A stretch of DNA of 64,000 bases from Franzmannia pantelleriensis (GCF_900102875.1 NZ_FNGH01000007.1:124790-188789); one strand, 5' to 3'. Counted from the first letter of the stretch, positions 16,871 through 25,667 are shown. Notes: generated by a model from the letters alone, not told the origin. Numbers and translations: made by a program.

Positions 16871-17038
16871 ATGGGACTGTTCAGCCGCGATCCGAGCAAG
16901 AAGCTGCAGAAGGAGTACGAGCGCAAGCTGGAGCAGGCGATGCAGGCGGCGCGCAACGGCGATATGCGCGCCAACGCCTCGCTCACTGAGGAGGCGGAGA
17001 AGCTGCGCGAGGAGATCGAAGCGCTCAAGCAGCGCTGA
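16871..17038 (+). CDS. Small coiled-coil protein, DUF6435 type
   Basis: 55 aa, highly charged and predicted helical: MGLFSRDPSKK, then KEYERKLEQAMQAARNGD, and an ending of EKLREEIEALKQR. It matches the small gammaproteobacterial DUF6435 proteins, whose function is unknown. GGAGAGACGCC precedes the ATG. It follows rmuC by 79 bases on the same strand and may be co-transcribed. A longer frame from 16697 overlaps rmuC and is not supported. Confidence 0.75.
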   Translation: MGLFSRDPSKKLQKEYERKLEQAMQAARNGDMRANASLTEEAEKLREEIEALKQR

Positions 17039-17511
17039 GTAACGCTTGGAAGAGTTTAATATGGTTCGCCGCTGAGATTGTAGGGTAGCGCCCTAGGTGA
17101 TCGCCGCCGCGATTTTGACAAGGTGCCAACTCCGACATTAGTAGGGATACCTTGTTAAGCGGTGGCTCCTACAAGATAGGATTGGTGCATCTCTCGCTGT
17201 GCCGCGACCGTCAAGGGCCTTACCGCAATGTCATGCCCTCCTCGCCAAGGTATTTCATCTCAGGTATGGCATGACAACGTTTTACTTCGGATACCTGCAG
17301 CTGGCTTATTGCTGATCGGACCATGGGAGATAAGCGGGCGGGTCATGTCTGACGACCCACTCAGCAGCAGCGCTGTTATTTTTGAGCACATCCCTTTGGT
17401 TTCGCCGAATTGGATGTCCGCGTAACTGTGGTCCAGCTCAATGCCTGTTTGGCGCGCCTGCTAGATTGATGGGTAGAAATCATTCAGCGCCTTCCTGTGA
17501 GCAATACTCGC
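17039..17511. other. Palindrome-rich intergenic spacer
   Basis: 473 bases without a convincing gene. They contain several inverted repeats: ACAAGGT/ACCTTGT at 17118-17155, TGTCATGCC/GGCATGACA at 17229-17276, and a REP-like pair (TGTAGGGTAGC near 17079 and GTGGCTCCTACAA near 17163). The composition looks less GC-rich than rmuC. A 65-codon frame at 17228-17425 has no ribosome site or recognisable features. The spacer marks the left edge of the signalling cluster. Confidence 0.5.
17229..17276. repeat. Inverted repeat with 9-bp perfect arms
   Basis: TGTCATGCC (17229-17237) pairs with GGCATGACA (17268-17276) around a 30-base centre. It could be an RNA hairpin or the remnant of a mobile element; neither is shown. 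Confidence 0.5.
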
Positions 17512-18486
17512 TTAGTAGAAGCTCTCCACTACGACCTGGTTGCGTCCGGACTGCTTACCAAGATACAGGGAATCATCGGCGCGCTTGAGGATACTGTATT
17601 CCGATGCATCATCCTCGGCGAATCCGGCAAGGCCACAGGTGACGGATACCCGGAACGTTTCGTCGACATTCGCGTGGAATTCCATCCCTGCTAGCGCCCC
17701 TCTGATTTCTTCCGCCACTCCGGCGGCATCCTCTAGGCAGCTGTCAACCAACAATACTGCGAACTCTTCGCCTCCCAAGCGTCCAACCACATCGGTCTGC
17801 CTGAACCTTTCCTTGAACAGATCCGCGAGACGCATCAAGACCTGATCACCCATGGCATGACCATAGGTATCATTGACCGCCTTGAAGTGGTCGATATCCA
17901 GCAGCATGACAACAGCCTGTTGGCCATTTCGCTGGTAAAGGGCGAAGGTTTGTGTGAGGCGCTTCATGAAATAGCGCCGGTTGAATAGCCCCGTAAGATG
18001 GTCGGTGATGGTCTGCTTTCGCAGTTTCAGCTCAAGTTCTTTGAATACAGTGATGTCTCTAACCGTACCCACTAGAGTGTCTGGATCGTCGGGAGCGGTA
18101 TTGTCGGCGATTTCATGTAGCCAGCGAATATCGCCGCTCGGGAGGGTGATTCGATAAGTGATCTCGTAATACCCGTTATCGCGCAGTTGCGCGAGTTTTT
18201 TCTCTACCTTGGCCCGATCCTGCGGATAAACCATTCTAAGGAAGGCCGTACAGCTAGGAGTAAAGGCCGCCCTATCGACACCAAAGATGTCATACACCAC
18301 ATCGGACCAGTAGACGACGCCTGTTGACATGGTCAGTTTCCAATACCCGAGCCTGCCGACCCTTTGTACTCTCTGCAGGGTGCATGCAAGAGCCTGCCAT
18401 TCTTCCAGAGTGGCAGGAGCGTTAGAGATCCCGGCCACCTCGGCGCTATCGTTTAGGGATCTTGAGTTTGACGGCGTATGAGGCAT
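17512..18486 (-). CDS. PAS domain diguanylate cyclase
   Basis: 324 aa. A PAS_3-type sensor (about 45-150) precedes a GGDEF domain (about 155-320). The active-site GGEEF is at 238-242 and the metal-binding Asp197 lies in LLDIDHFKAVND. The inhibitory I-site RQTD is at 229-232, exactly five residues before GGEEF, so product inhibition by c-di-GMP is expected. There is no membrane segment; the protein looks cytoplasmic. AAGGAG lies about 10 bases before the ATG. It lies 4 bases after the EAL frame on the same strand, so making and breaking c-di-GMP may be co-expressed. The PAS ligand is unknown. Confidence 0.88.
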   Translation of the reverse strand: MPHTPSNSRSLNDSAEVAGISNAPATLEEWQALACTLQRVQRVGRLGYWKLTMSTGVVYWSDVVYDIFGVDRAAFTPSCTAFLRMVYPQDRAKVEKKLAQLRDNGYYEITYRITLPSGDIRWLHEIADNTAPDDPDTLVGTVRDITVFKELELKLRKQTITDHLTGLFNRRYFMKRLTQTFALYQRNGQQAVVMLLDIDHFKAVNDTYGHAMGDQVLMRLADLFKERFRQTDVVGRLGGEEFAVLLVDSCLEDAAGVAEEIRGALAGMEFHANVDETFRVSVTCGLAGFAEDDASEYSILKRADDSLYLGKQSGRNQVVVESFY

Positions 18487-18490
18487 GCTG

Positions 18491-19717
18491 TTACCAAGCT
18501 CCTTCGCGTCCAGGCCAGGACTCGATGAAAGCTAACGCCTTTTCGGCAACGACGGGGCGGCTGAACAGGTAGCCCTGCAGGGCATCACAGCCCAGTTCTT
18601 GAAGCAGGCGGTGTTGTGCCTCCGACTCCACGCCTTCGCCGATGACTCTCATGCCAAGGCCGCGGGCAATGCCGATGATGCCCTTGACCAAATCGACGGC
18701 CTTGCGATCATTGGGAAGTTCATCGATGAAACTCTTGTCGATCTTGAGTGCGTCAATGGGGAGGCGCTTGAGATAGTTCAAGGAGGAATAACCGGTGCCA
18801 AAATCATCCAGGGCGATGGCAATGTTTTGATCCCTCAGCCTACTCATGGTTTGCACCGCCTGGTCGATATCGGTGAGCAGGCTTTCCTCGGTCAGTTCTA
18901 GTGCCAATCGTTCCGGCGCTAGATTGTACTCCTTCAGTATCTGGAGAATATGGTCGACAAAACTCGCCTGATAAAACTGATTGGCGGGAATATTGATCGC
19001 CATTCGCATCGGAGGATCGCCTGTCTTGAGGGGCCACTTCATCGCTTTCTCGCAGACTACCCTGAGCGACCAGTCCGTCAGTAGCTGAGACAGTCGCGGA
19101 TTCTTTTCGGCTATTGGCACGAATTCGCCGGGGCTTACGTTGCCCAGCTTCTCGTCCTGCCAGCGCGCCAGGGCTTCAAAACCGAGCACGCCACTGCCGT
19201 CGGCGAGCATGATGGGCTGGTAGTGTTGGATTAGCATGCCGTTGTGCAGGGCCGGTTCCAGGCGTTGCTCAATCCAGTGTCGACGTACGGCACTGGCTTC
19301 GGTTTCCTGGGTGAAGACATGCATGCCTTCAGGGGTTCGGGGGCCCTTTAGGGCTGTTCTGGCGCGCTCCAGGAGTTCATCAGGGCTGGTGCCGTCAGCA
19401 GGGGAGACACTGATGCCGACATCGATGTCCGGCAGTAACGTATGGCCCTCCAGTTCGATGGCCATGGTCAACCTGTTCGCGATGGGCACTATCATGCTGA
19501 ACATATCGCGCACGGAAAAAATTGAAATCACCGCACCGAATCGATCTCGGTCCAAGTGGCCCGCCGCCAGTATATTGATGTCGGGTGCTGTCAAACGATC
19601 TGCCAGGCATTTCAGTACGGCATCCCGGTTGCTACGACCGTGAATGCGACTGATTTCGTCGAGATTGTTCACGCGTATGATGTAGGACCGCCAGATGGCA
19701 GGTTTCCGTGTCGGCAA
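18491..19717 (-). CDS. Degenerate GGDEF plus EAL phosphodiesterase, probable 3' part of a frameshifted GAF-GGDEF-EAL gene
   Basis: 408 codons from a TTG with no ribosome site, overlapping the GAF frame by 86 bases. Residues 10-135 are the body of a GGDEF domain whose signature is lost (HLDRDRFGAV where GRLGGDEFAV is expected). Residues 150-400 are a full EAL domain with FEALARWQ (180-187), INIPANQF, ELTEES, DDFGTGYS (304-311), KIDKSF and EGVE, so it should hydrolyse c-di-GMP. The start of its GGDEF domain (TGLPDEFLFGDTL) lies in the upstream GAF frame. One inserted base (or two lost) near 19690 would explain the break. As it stands it may be a pseudogene, a sequencing error, or a site of ribosomal frameshifting. 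Confidence 0.75.
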   Translation of the reverse strand: MPTRKPAIWRSYIIRVNNLDEISRIHGRSNRDAVLKCLADRLTAPDINILAAGHLDRDRFGAVISIFSVRDMFSMIVPIANRLTMAIELEGHTLLPDIDVGISVSPADGTSPDELLERARTALKGPRTPEGMHVFTQETEASAVRRHWIEQRLEPALHNGMLIQHYQPIMLADGSGVLGFEALARWQDEKLGNVSPGEFVPIAEKNPRLSQLLTDWSLRVVCEKAMKWPLKTGDPPMRMAINIPANQFYQASFVDHILQILKEYNLAPERLALELTEESLLTDIDQAVQTMSRLRDQNIAIALDDFGTGYSSLNYLKRLPIDALKIDKSFIDELPNDRKAVDLVKGIIGIARGLGMRVIGEGVESEAQHRLLQELGCDALQGYLFSRPVVAEKALAFIESWPGREGAW

Positions 19718-20321
19718 GGCGAATCAGGTTATCCAGGGTGTCCCCGAATAGGAACTCGTCGGGGAGCCCTGTTCGAGTGTCGCGCTGCGTCACACGGCTC
19801 ACCTGGCGACGGGCCTTGACCAATTCGGCCTGGAGATGGATCTGTTCCTCGACGACCTTGCCGAAGGTCATGAGCCAGGATCGCTCCACAGGGGTGATCT
19901 CGCGAGGTTTAGTATCGCTGATGCATAGGGTACCGATAGCCTGGCCGTTTGGGCCGTGCAGGACGACGCCAGCGTAGAAGCGGACATAGGGGGCTGACAC
20001 CACCGCCTGGTGGGTACGGAAGAAATCGTCCTCCAAGGCGTCGGGAATTTCCAGATAGTCCTGTTCAATGGCGTGTACGCAGAATGAGAGCTCGCGTGAC
20101 GTTTCACAGGTATCCACGCCCACTGATGACTTGAACCACTGTCTATTCTCATCGACCAAGGAAATCAATGTGATAGGAGTATTGAATATCTGTGACACCA
20201 GGCGGGTGTAGCGGTCAAAGCGTTCTTCCGGCGGGGTGTCCAGGATGTCGAGGGCGCGGAGTTCAGTAAGCCGTGCGTGCTCGTTGGTGCGGCGAGTACT
20301 GCCAGGCTGCATGTCATCCAT
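19632..20321 (-). CDS. GAF domain protein, probable 5' part of a frameshifted GAF-GGDEF-EAL gene
   Basis: 229 aa from MDDMQPG, chosen because AGGAG lies about 6 bases upstream; the open frame extends 15 codons further. It has a GAF sensor domain at about 20-170 (LDTPPEERFDRYTRL, ISLVDENRQWFKS, IGTLCISD), of the type found at the N-terminus of many cyclases. The final 40 residues begin a GGDEF domain (TRTGLPDEFLF, DTETCHLAVL) and then run into an unrelated tail (HHTREQSRRNQSHSRS). The continuation of GGDEF is in the next frame (see the EAL entry). On its own it would be a GAF protein with no output domain. Confidence 0.7.
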   Translation of the reverse strand: MDDMQPGSTRRTNEHARLTELRALDILDTPPEERFDRYTRLVSQIFNTPITLISLVDENRQWFKSSVGVDTCETSRELSFCVHAIEQDYLEIPDALEDDFFRTHQAVVSAPYVRFYAGVVLHGPNGQAIGTLCISDTKPREITPVERSWLMTFGKVVEEQIHLQAELVKARRQVSRVTQRDTRTGLPDEFLFGDTLDNLIRLADTETCHLAVLHHTREQSRRNQSHSRS

Positions 20322-20713
20322 GGGATTCTCCTGCAGTAAAATAGTGGAGTGTGACTGGGTTGTCATTCAACAATTTAGCAGGTGCTAATATTGTAAAGTG
20401 TTGATATAAAGGGTGTTTCTAGAGAAGTGGAGGCGCTGGAGGCTGGCGTGTACGGATTGTGATCGATTAGGGAAGCGTCCATGGAGTCCGGGGTCGTGGA
20501 TAAAGGTAATTCTGCGTATTATTGCTGATGCTTTATACCTTGCGTCCGTGTTTTTATGTAGTCAAGGCCCACCGTGATGGTCATGACTAGCGTGGTAATA
20601 GCTTCGGTGCGCGTCACCGTGAAGCTGGTAGCGATAGCCGTCTGTCCGGCATCGACCGGCGGTGCTCGAGTTCGGCAGGACGCGACACAGTTATCAGCGT
20701 AGGAGCGTGGGAA
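20322..20713. other. Divergent intergenic region, signalling cluster
   Basis: 392 bases between the GAF gene and the receiver gene, AT-rich at 20370-20420. It must hold the two outward promoters; I cannot place them with confidence. A leftward 139-codon frame at 20519-20938 overlaps the receiver gene and has no recognisable domain. Confidence 0.4.
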
Positions 20714-21271
20714 ATGACGCCATATAAGCGTTCCGAGACATCGATCAGGGTCTTGGTTGTCAATCACAGTGGCATCATCCGCGAGGGGCTCTGCCTGATG
20801 CTCGAGCGCTTCACGGGTATCGAGGTGGTCGCCAGTATCGGGCATCTGCACGGCTTGGGGGAGATCGCTCGGCAAGAGCGCGTCGATGTCGCCTTGATCG
20901 ATGCGCTCTTGCCTGGAGAGGCATGTTTCGACGTACACCGGCGCTTGCAGGAAGGTGGCGCAACCACGCGCGTTGTGATCCTGTCAGTTAGTCGTGGGGT
21001 TGGCGATGTAAGGCGAGCCCTGGAATCGGGTGCCAGTGGCTTTCTGTTGCAGGACGCAGGTGCTGCTGAGCTCGAGATAGCCCTGCATGCCGCTGCAACG
21101 GGACAGACGTTTCTTTGTCCAACGATTATCAAGCAGCTGGGCTTGGGGCTCTCCCCCAAGCATGTATCGACGCGAACGACGCTGGATGTCGGCCCTTCAC
21201 AGGGTCCCGATCAGATAGAAGCCATCATCGATTCCGCTTTGCGACAGGGCATATTGAGAGAGGGGGCATGA
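20714..21271 (+). CDS. Receiver-like protein lacking phosphorylation residues and DNA-binding domain
   Basis: 185 aa, a paralogue of the next gene. The receiver fold (10-135) keeps Asp63 (VALIDALLP) and Ser91. The acidic pair is Asn17-His18 (VVNHSG) and the conserved lysine is Gln113 (GFLLQD), so normal phosphotransfer is unlikely. Where a LuxR/NarL regulator would have its helix-turn-helix there is a short linker. The final IIDSALRQGIL matches the last HTH helix of the neighbour (LVHEAIRLGLI), as if the DNA-binding domain had been excised in frame. TAGGAG precedes the ATG. It is possibly a dimerisation partner or decoy for its neighbour; this is inference. Confidence 0.75.
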   Translation: MTPYKRSETSIRVLVVNHSGIIREGLCLMLERFTGIEVVASIGHLHGLGEIARQERVDVALIDALLPGEACFDVHRRLQEGGATTRVVILSVSRGVGDVRRALESGASGFLLQDAGAAELEIALHAAATGQTFLCPTIIKQLGLGLSPKHVSTRTTLDVGPSQGPDQIEAIIDSALRQGILREGA

Positions 21272-21365
21272 TCAGGGTTTTTGCGTATACTAATATTATA
21301 CCTTGTGCGATACCGTACGAGGTTGATGTTGTGGGCGTTTCCGATGCACTTTCCTATTACGGTTG

Positions 21366-21385
21366 ACCTCGCGCTGTCGCGAGGT
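21366..21385. promoter_or_regulatory. Hairpin in the leader of the LuxR-type regulator
   Basis: ACCTCGCG and CGCGAGGT form a perfect 8-bp stem with a 4-base loop, 49 bases before the LuxR-type start codon and 95 after the receiver stop. A pyrimidine-rich stretch follows but no T-run. It could be an attenuator or an mRNA-processing stem. Confidence 0.4.
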
Positions 21386-21434
21386 TCCTTGCTCTTCTCG
21401 AGTCTCTCCGTGCCAAGGTATATGGCATATATTG

Positions 21435-22115
21435 ATGAAATATCCAACCGACAATATCCGGGTTCTGCTCGTCGATGAGCACCGGCTGGTGCGATCCGCG
21501 ATCCGCTACCTCATCGAGACCTTCGACAACATGGCGGTGGTTGCCGAGGCAAGTTCGGCGCATGAGCTCCTCGCCGTCCTCGCATGTCAGGAGGCCGATG
21601 TGGCGCTGGTGGATGCGACGGTTGCCTCGAGCCAGGAGCTCGAATCTCTGACTCGACTTGGGGAGGTTCACCCTGGACTCCAGGTGGTGGTGCTCTCCGC
21701 CTATTCCAGTGATACTTATATTCGTCGCCTCCTGCGGGAGGGTGTCTGTGGTTTCCTGCATAAAAATGCGGATGTCCATGATCTGGAAACGGCCATCCAT
21801 AAAGCCGTACAGGGAGATCGCTTCGTGCTCACGGCCATGGAGCCGGAGCAATTCATCAATGCCGCCTCGGTGGTCGGCGAGGGCTCCCGGCAGGAAACCC
21901 CCTTGACGCCACGACAAAGCGAGGTGCTAAGGCTGGTAGCAACGGGCTTTCGCAACAAGGCAATTGCCGAGCAGCTCAATGTGAGTGTCAAGACCATCGA
22001 GACGCACCGCGCCGATATCATGCGGCGCCTTGGGGTCGGGCATACGGCCGGCTTGGTTCATGAAGCCATCAGGCTTGGCTTGATTTCGCAGCCGCAAACT
22101 ACCGATCTTCCCTGA
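21435..22115 (+). CDS. NarL/LuxR-family response regulator
   Basis: 226 aa. The receiver domain (8-130) keeps Asp14-Glu15, Asp60, Ser88 and Lys110, so it can be phosphorylated, although the usual proline after the phospho-Asp is missing. The C-terminal LuxR HTH (157-201) reads LTPRQSEVLRLVATG followed by NKAIAEQLNVSVKTIETHR. The start is the ATG at 21435; its ribosome site is weak, and the frame opens at a TTG at 21363. No histidine kinase is encoded nearby, so it is an orphan whose partner lies elsewhere. Its closest local relative is the preceding receiver-like protein, suggesting tandem duplication. Confidence 0.85.
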   Translation: MKYPTDNIRVLLVDEHRLVRSAIRYLIETFDNMAVVAEASSAHELLAVLACQEADVALVDATVASSQELESLTRLGEVHPGLQVVVLSAYSSDTYIRRLLREGVCGFLHKNADVHDLETAIHKAVQGDRFVLTAMEPEQFINAASVVGEGSRQETPLTPRQSEVLRLVATGFRNKAIAEQLNVSVKTIETHRADIMRRLGVGHTAGLVHEAIRLGLISQPQTTDLP

Positions 22116-22136
22116 TAGGTAAGGCTGGGCGCAGGA

Positions 22137-22688
22137 TCAGAACGTCTTGGCCGGGGTGCAGCAGCTGACCAGCTTGCAGGCCACGTCGCCGGGGTTGCGA
22201 AAACGGTGGGGTACGTTGGTATCGAAATAGTAGGCCTCGCCGACACCCAGCACGCGGCTCTCGCCGCCCACGGTGATCTCGATCTCGCCCTCCAGTACCA
22301 CCCCGGCTTCTTCACCCTGGTGGGCAATCATCTCGCGCCCGGTATCGCTGCCGGCCGGGTAAGTCTCGATCATGAACGACAGCGCACGGCTGGCACGGTT
22401 GGCGCCGACCAGCTTGAAGATCACCTCGCCGCTGCCCATGTCGGTAAGTTCGTCCGCCGAGTAGAACACCTGGTCGCGGTTTTCGAGATCCATGGTGAAG
22501 AAGTCGCCGACGCTGATCGGAATGGCGTCGAGGACCTTCTTCAGCGAGCTGACCGAGGGGCTGACCTTGCCCTGTTCGATCAGCGACAGGCTCGAGTGGG
22601 TCACGCCGCAGCGCTTGGCGAGCTCGCGCTGGGATATGCCGCGCAGGGTGCGCAGTGCGCGCAGGCGCCCTCCGACGTCGTCCGACAT
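22137..22688 (-). CDS. puuR: HTH-cupin repressor of putrescine catabolism
   Basis: 183 aa. An N-terminal XRE-type HTH (about 8-65: LRTLRGISQRELAKRCGVTH and IEQGKVSPSVSSL) and a C-terminal cupin (about 110-180: HQGEEAGVVLEGEIEITV, FDTNVPHRF) match E. coli PuuR in length and layout. PuuR represses puu genes and is released by putrescine. AGGAG lies before the ATG at 22688; the open frame extends 17 codons further without support. It lies 47 bases after gatB on the same strand and away from the puu structural genes, so it may be read from the gat transcript. Two candidate binding sites are at 52-71 and 11489-11507. Confidence 0.85.
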   Translation of the reverse strand: MSDDVGGRLRALRTLRGISQRELAKRCGVTHSSLSLIEQGKVSPSVSSLKKVLDAIPISVGDFFTMDLENRDQVFYSADELTDMGSGEVIFKLVGANRASRALSFMIETYPAGSDTGREMIAHQGEEAGVVLEGEIEITVGGESRVLGVGEAYYFDTNVPHRFRNPGDVACKLVSCCTPAKTF

Positions 22689-22735
22689 GGCAATCTCCTG
22701 ATCAGGCGGCCGGCGTGGCGCCGGCCGCGAATGGA

Positions 22736-24190
22736 TCACGCCTGATCCAGTTTTTCTTTGAGTAGGGCGTTGACCTGCTGGGGGTTGGCGGTGCCCCGCG
22801 AGGCCTTCATTACCTGGCCAACGAAGTAGCCGATCATCTTGCCGCGCTTGTCGGGCTCGGCGTCACGATACTGGGCGACCTGCACCGGGCTGTCGGCGAT
22901 CACCTGGTCGATCATCGCCTCGATGGCGCCGCTGTCGGTGACCTGCTTGAGGCCCTTGGCGTCGATGATGGCGTCGGCGCTGTCGCCCTCGCCGTTCCAT
23001 AGCGCCTGGAAGACCTGCTTGGCAGCCTTGCCGTTGATGGTGTCGTCGAGCACTCGTGTGATCAGTTCGCCGAGCTGCTTGGCCGACACCGGGCTCTGCT
23101 CGATGCTCAGGCTCTCGCGGTTGAGCGCGCCGGAGAGTTCGCCCTGCACCCAGTTGGCGGCCTGCTTGGCATCGCCGCAGGCGTCCTTGACCGCTTCGAA
23201 ATACTCGGCCATGGCGCGGCTGGAAGCCAGCACGCTGGCATCGTAGGCGGAGAGTCCCAGTTCGCCCTCGAAGCGTGCGCGTTTTTCGGCAGGCAGTTCC
23301 GGCAGAGTGCTGCGCAGGTGATCGACGTAGGCACGGTCGAGCACCACCGGCAGCAGGTCGGGGCAGGGGAAGTAACGGTAGTCGTTGGCCTCCTCCTTGG
23401 TACGCATGCTGCGCGTCTCGTCGGCCTCGGGGTCGAACAGGCGGGTCTCCTGGACCACCGTGCCGCCGTCTTCGATCAGTTCGATCTGGCGCTCCACTTC
23501 ATAGGCGATGGCACGCTCGACGAAGCGGAAGGAGTTGACGTTCTTGACCTCGGCGCGGGTGCCGAACGCTTCCTGGCCCTTGGGGCGCACCGAGACGTTG
23601 ACGTCGCAGCGCATCGAGCCCTCGGCCATGTTGCCGTCGGAGATGCCGAGGTAGGTGACGATGGCATGAATCGCCTTGAGGTAGGCCGCGGCCTCCTTGG
23701 CCGAGCGCATGTCGGGCTCGGAGACGATCTCCAGCAGCGGCGTGCCGGCGCGGTTGAGGTCGATGCCGGTCATGCCGTGATAATCCTCGTGGAGCGACTT
23801 GCCGGCGTCCTCCTCGAGATGGGCATGGTGCACGCGGATGCGCTTGGTAGCGCCGTCGTCGAGGCTGATTTCGACCTCCCCGGCGCCGACGATGGGGTGG
23901 TACATCTGGCTGGTCTGGTAGCCCTTGGGGAGGTCCGGGTAGAAGTAGTTCTTACGGTCGAACACCGATACCTCGGGGATCTCGGCGTTGATGCCGAGGC
24001 CGAACTTGACCGCCATGGCCACCGCGGCCTCGTTGAGTACCGGCAGCACGCCGGGCAGGCCGAGGTCGACGGCGCAGGCCTGGCTGTTGGGCTCGGCGCC
24101 GAAGGCGGTGGAGGCGCCGGAAAAGATCTTCGACTTGGTGGCGAGCTGGACGTGGACTTCCAGCCCGATCACGGTTTCCCATTGCATCAT
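22736..24190 (-). CDS. gatB: Asp-tRNA(Asn)/Glu-tRNA(Gln) amidotransferase subunit B
   Basis: 484 aa. The GatB kinase/transferase domain opens with [13 protein letters not shown] and contains HLEEDAGKS and [19 protein letters not shown]-terminal YqeY-like tRNA-binding tail follows. It phosphorylates and amidates mischarged Glu-tRNA(Gln) or Asp-tRNA(Asn) using ammonia from GatA. It starts in a 4-base ATGA overlap with the end of gatA. Length is normal and nothing looks broken. Confidence 0.96.
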   Translation of the reverse strand: MMQWETVIGLEVHVQLATKSKIFSGASTAFGAEPNSQACAVDLGLPGVLPVLNEAAVAMAVKFGLGINAEIPEVSVFDRKNYFYPDLPKGYQTSQMYHPIVGAGEVEISLDDGATKRIRVHHAHLEEDAGKSLHEDYHGMTGIDLNRAGTPLLEIVSEPDMRSAKEAAAYLKAIHAIVTYLGISDGNMAEGSMRCDVNVSVRPKGQEAFGTRAEVKNVNSFRFVERAIAYEVERQIELIEDGGTVVQETRLFDPEADETRSMRTKEEANDYRYFPCPDLLPVVLDRAYVDHLRSTLPELPAEKRARFEGELGLSAYDASVLASSRAMAEYFEAVKDACGDAKQAANWVQGELSGALNRESLSIEQSPVSAKQLGELITRVLDDTINGKAAKQVFQALWNGEGDSADAIIDAKGLKQVTDSGAIEAMIDQVIADSPVQVAQYRDAEPDKRGKMIGYFVGQVMKASRGTANPQQVNALLKEKLDQA

Positions 24191-25647
24191 GCACTCTCCT
24201 CGGCAAGGGCGGGACGGCGCTGGTGCCAGTCGGTGGCCTGCTGGAACTGGTGGGCGACGTTGAGCAGCTGCGACTCGGCGAAGTGCGGGCCAAGGATCTG
24301 CAAGCCGATCGGGCGCTGGCCGGCAAAGCCAGCGGGAACGCTGATGCCGGGGATGCCGGCCAGGTTGACGGCGATGGTGTAGATGTCCTGCAAGTACATC
24401 GACACCGGGTCCTTGTTAGCGCCGAGATCGAAGGCCGGGGTAGGCGAGGCCGGCCCCATCAGCACGTCGACCTCCTCGAAGGCGTCGATGAAGTCCTGGC
24501 GAATCAGCCGGCGGACCTGCTGCGCTTTGGTGTAGTAGGCGTCGAAGAAGCCCTCCGAGAGGGTGTGGGTGCCGATCAGAATGCGCCGTTTGACTTCCTC
24601 GCCGAAGCCTTCGTCCCGGGAGCGCTTGTAGAGGTCGATCAGGTCGCTGGGCGCGTCACAGCGGTGGCCGAAGCGCACGCCGTCGTAGCGCGACAGGTTC
24701 GAGGAGGCTTCGGCCGGGGCGATCACGTAGTAGGCCGGGATCGCATAGTGGGTATGCGGCAGGCTGACCTCGTGGACGCTGGCGCCCAGTGATTCGTAGA
24801 CCTTGATTGCCTCACGTACCGCCTGCTCAACCTCGGGGGCCAGGCCGTCGCCGAAATACTCCTTGGGCAGGCCGATCTTGAGGCCCGACAGCGATTCGCC
24901 GAGCTCGGCGGTATAGTCGGGTACGCCGCGCGCCACGCTGGTGGAGTCGCGCAGGTCGTGGCCGGCGATGGTGCCGAGCAGCAGCGCGCAGTCCTCGGCG
25001 CTGCGCGCCATCGGCCCGGCCTGGTCGAGGCTAGAGGCGTAGGCGATGATGCCGTAGCGCGAGACGCGACCGTAGGTCGGTTTGAGCCCGGTGATGCCGC
25101 AGAAGGCCGCCGGCTGGCGTATCGAGCCGCCGGTATCGGTGCCCATGGCTGCCGGCACCAGGCCGGCGGCTACCGCCGCCGCGCTGCCCCCGGAAGAACC
25201 ACCGGGTACGGCGTTGAGATCCCAGGGATTCTTCACCGGTCCGTAGTGGCTGTTCTCGTTCGACGAGCCCATGGCGAACTCGTCCATATTGGTCTTGCCC
25301 AGGCTCACCGTGCCGGCGGCGTTGAGCTTCTCGACGACCGTGGCGTCGTAGGGGGCAATGAAATTGTCGAGCATCTTCGAGCCGCAGCTGGTCTTGACGC
25401 CGTTGGTGCAGAAGATGTCCTTGAGCGCCAGCGGCAGGCCGGTGAGCGGGCCGGCCTGGCCCTTGGCGCGCAGCGCATCGGCGGCATCGGCGGCGGCCAG
25501 CGCCTGCTCGTGGGTGACACTGATGAAGCTGTTGAGGCGGCCGTCGAGGCGGTCAATGCGCCCCAGCAATGTTTCGGTCAGCTCGCGGCTGGACGTCTCG
25601 CCGTCGGCCAGGGCCCGGGCGAGCTGGGTCAAAGTCTTGTCGTGCAT
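24187..25647 (-). CDS. gatA: Asp-tRNA(Asn)/Glu-tRNA(Gln) amidotransferase subunit A
   Basis: 486 aa from MHDKTLTQ. Amidase-signature enzyme that releases ammonia from glutamine for GatB. The Ser-cisSer-Lys triad lies in ALKDIFC (Lys), [15 protein letters not shown] and [20 protein letters not shown] precedes the chosen start. An ATG 8 codons upstream at 25671 overlaps the gatC stop as ATGA and would couple the genes, so it is a fair alternative. Confidence 0.95.
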   Translation of the reverse strand: MHDKTLTQLARALADGETSSRELTETLLGRIDRLDGRLNSFISVTHEQALAAADAADALRAKGQAGPLTGLPLALKDIFCTNGVKTSCGSKMLDNFIAPYDATVVEKLNAAGTVSLGKTNMDEFAMGSSNENSHYGPVKNPWDLNAVPGGSSGGSAAAVAAGLVPAAMGTDTGGSIRQPAAFCGITGLKPTYGRVSRYGIIAYASSLDQAGPMARSAEDCALLLGTIAGHDLRDSTSVARGVPDYTAELGESLSGLKIGLPKEYFGDGLAPEVEQAVREAIKVYESLGASVHEVSLPHTHYAIPAYYVIAPAEASSNLSRYDGVRFGHRCDAPSDLIDLYKRSRDEGFGEEVKRRILIGTHTLSEGFFDAYYTKAQQVRRLIRQDFIDAFEEVDVLMGPASPTPAFDLGANKDPVSMYLQDIYTIAVNLAGIPGISVPAGFAGQRPIGLQILGPHFAESQLLNVAHQFQQATDWHQRRPALAEESA

Positions 25648-25667
25648 GGCAGGATCCTGAAGCGGGT

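Noticed and set aside
15778-17028. 416-codon leftward frame opposite rmuC and the small coiled-coil gene
   Set aside because: Shadow of rmuC; covers two genes and the gap between them.
17228-17425. 65-codon frame in the rmuC spacer
   Set aside because: No ribosome site, no motif, and it crosses the palindrome at 17229-17276.
20519-20938. 139-codon leftward frame upstream of the receiver gene
   Set aside because: Overlaps the receiver gene by more than half and has no recognisable domain.
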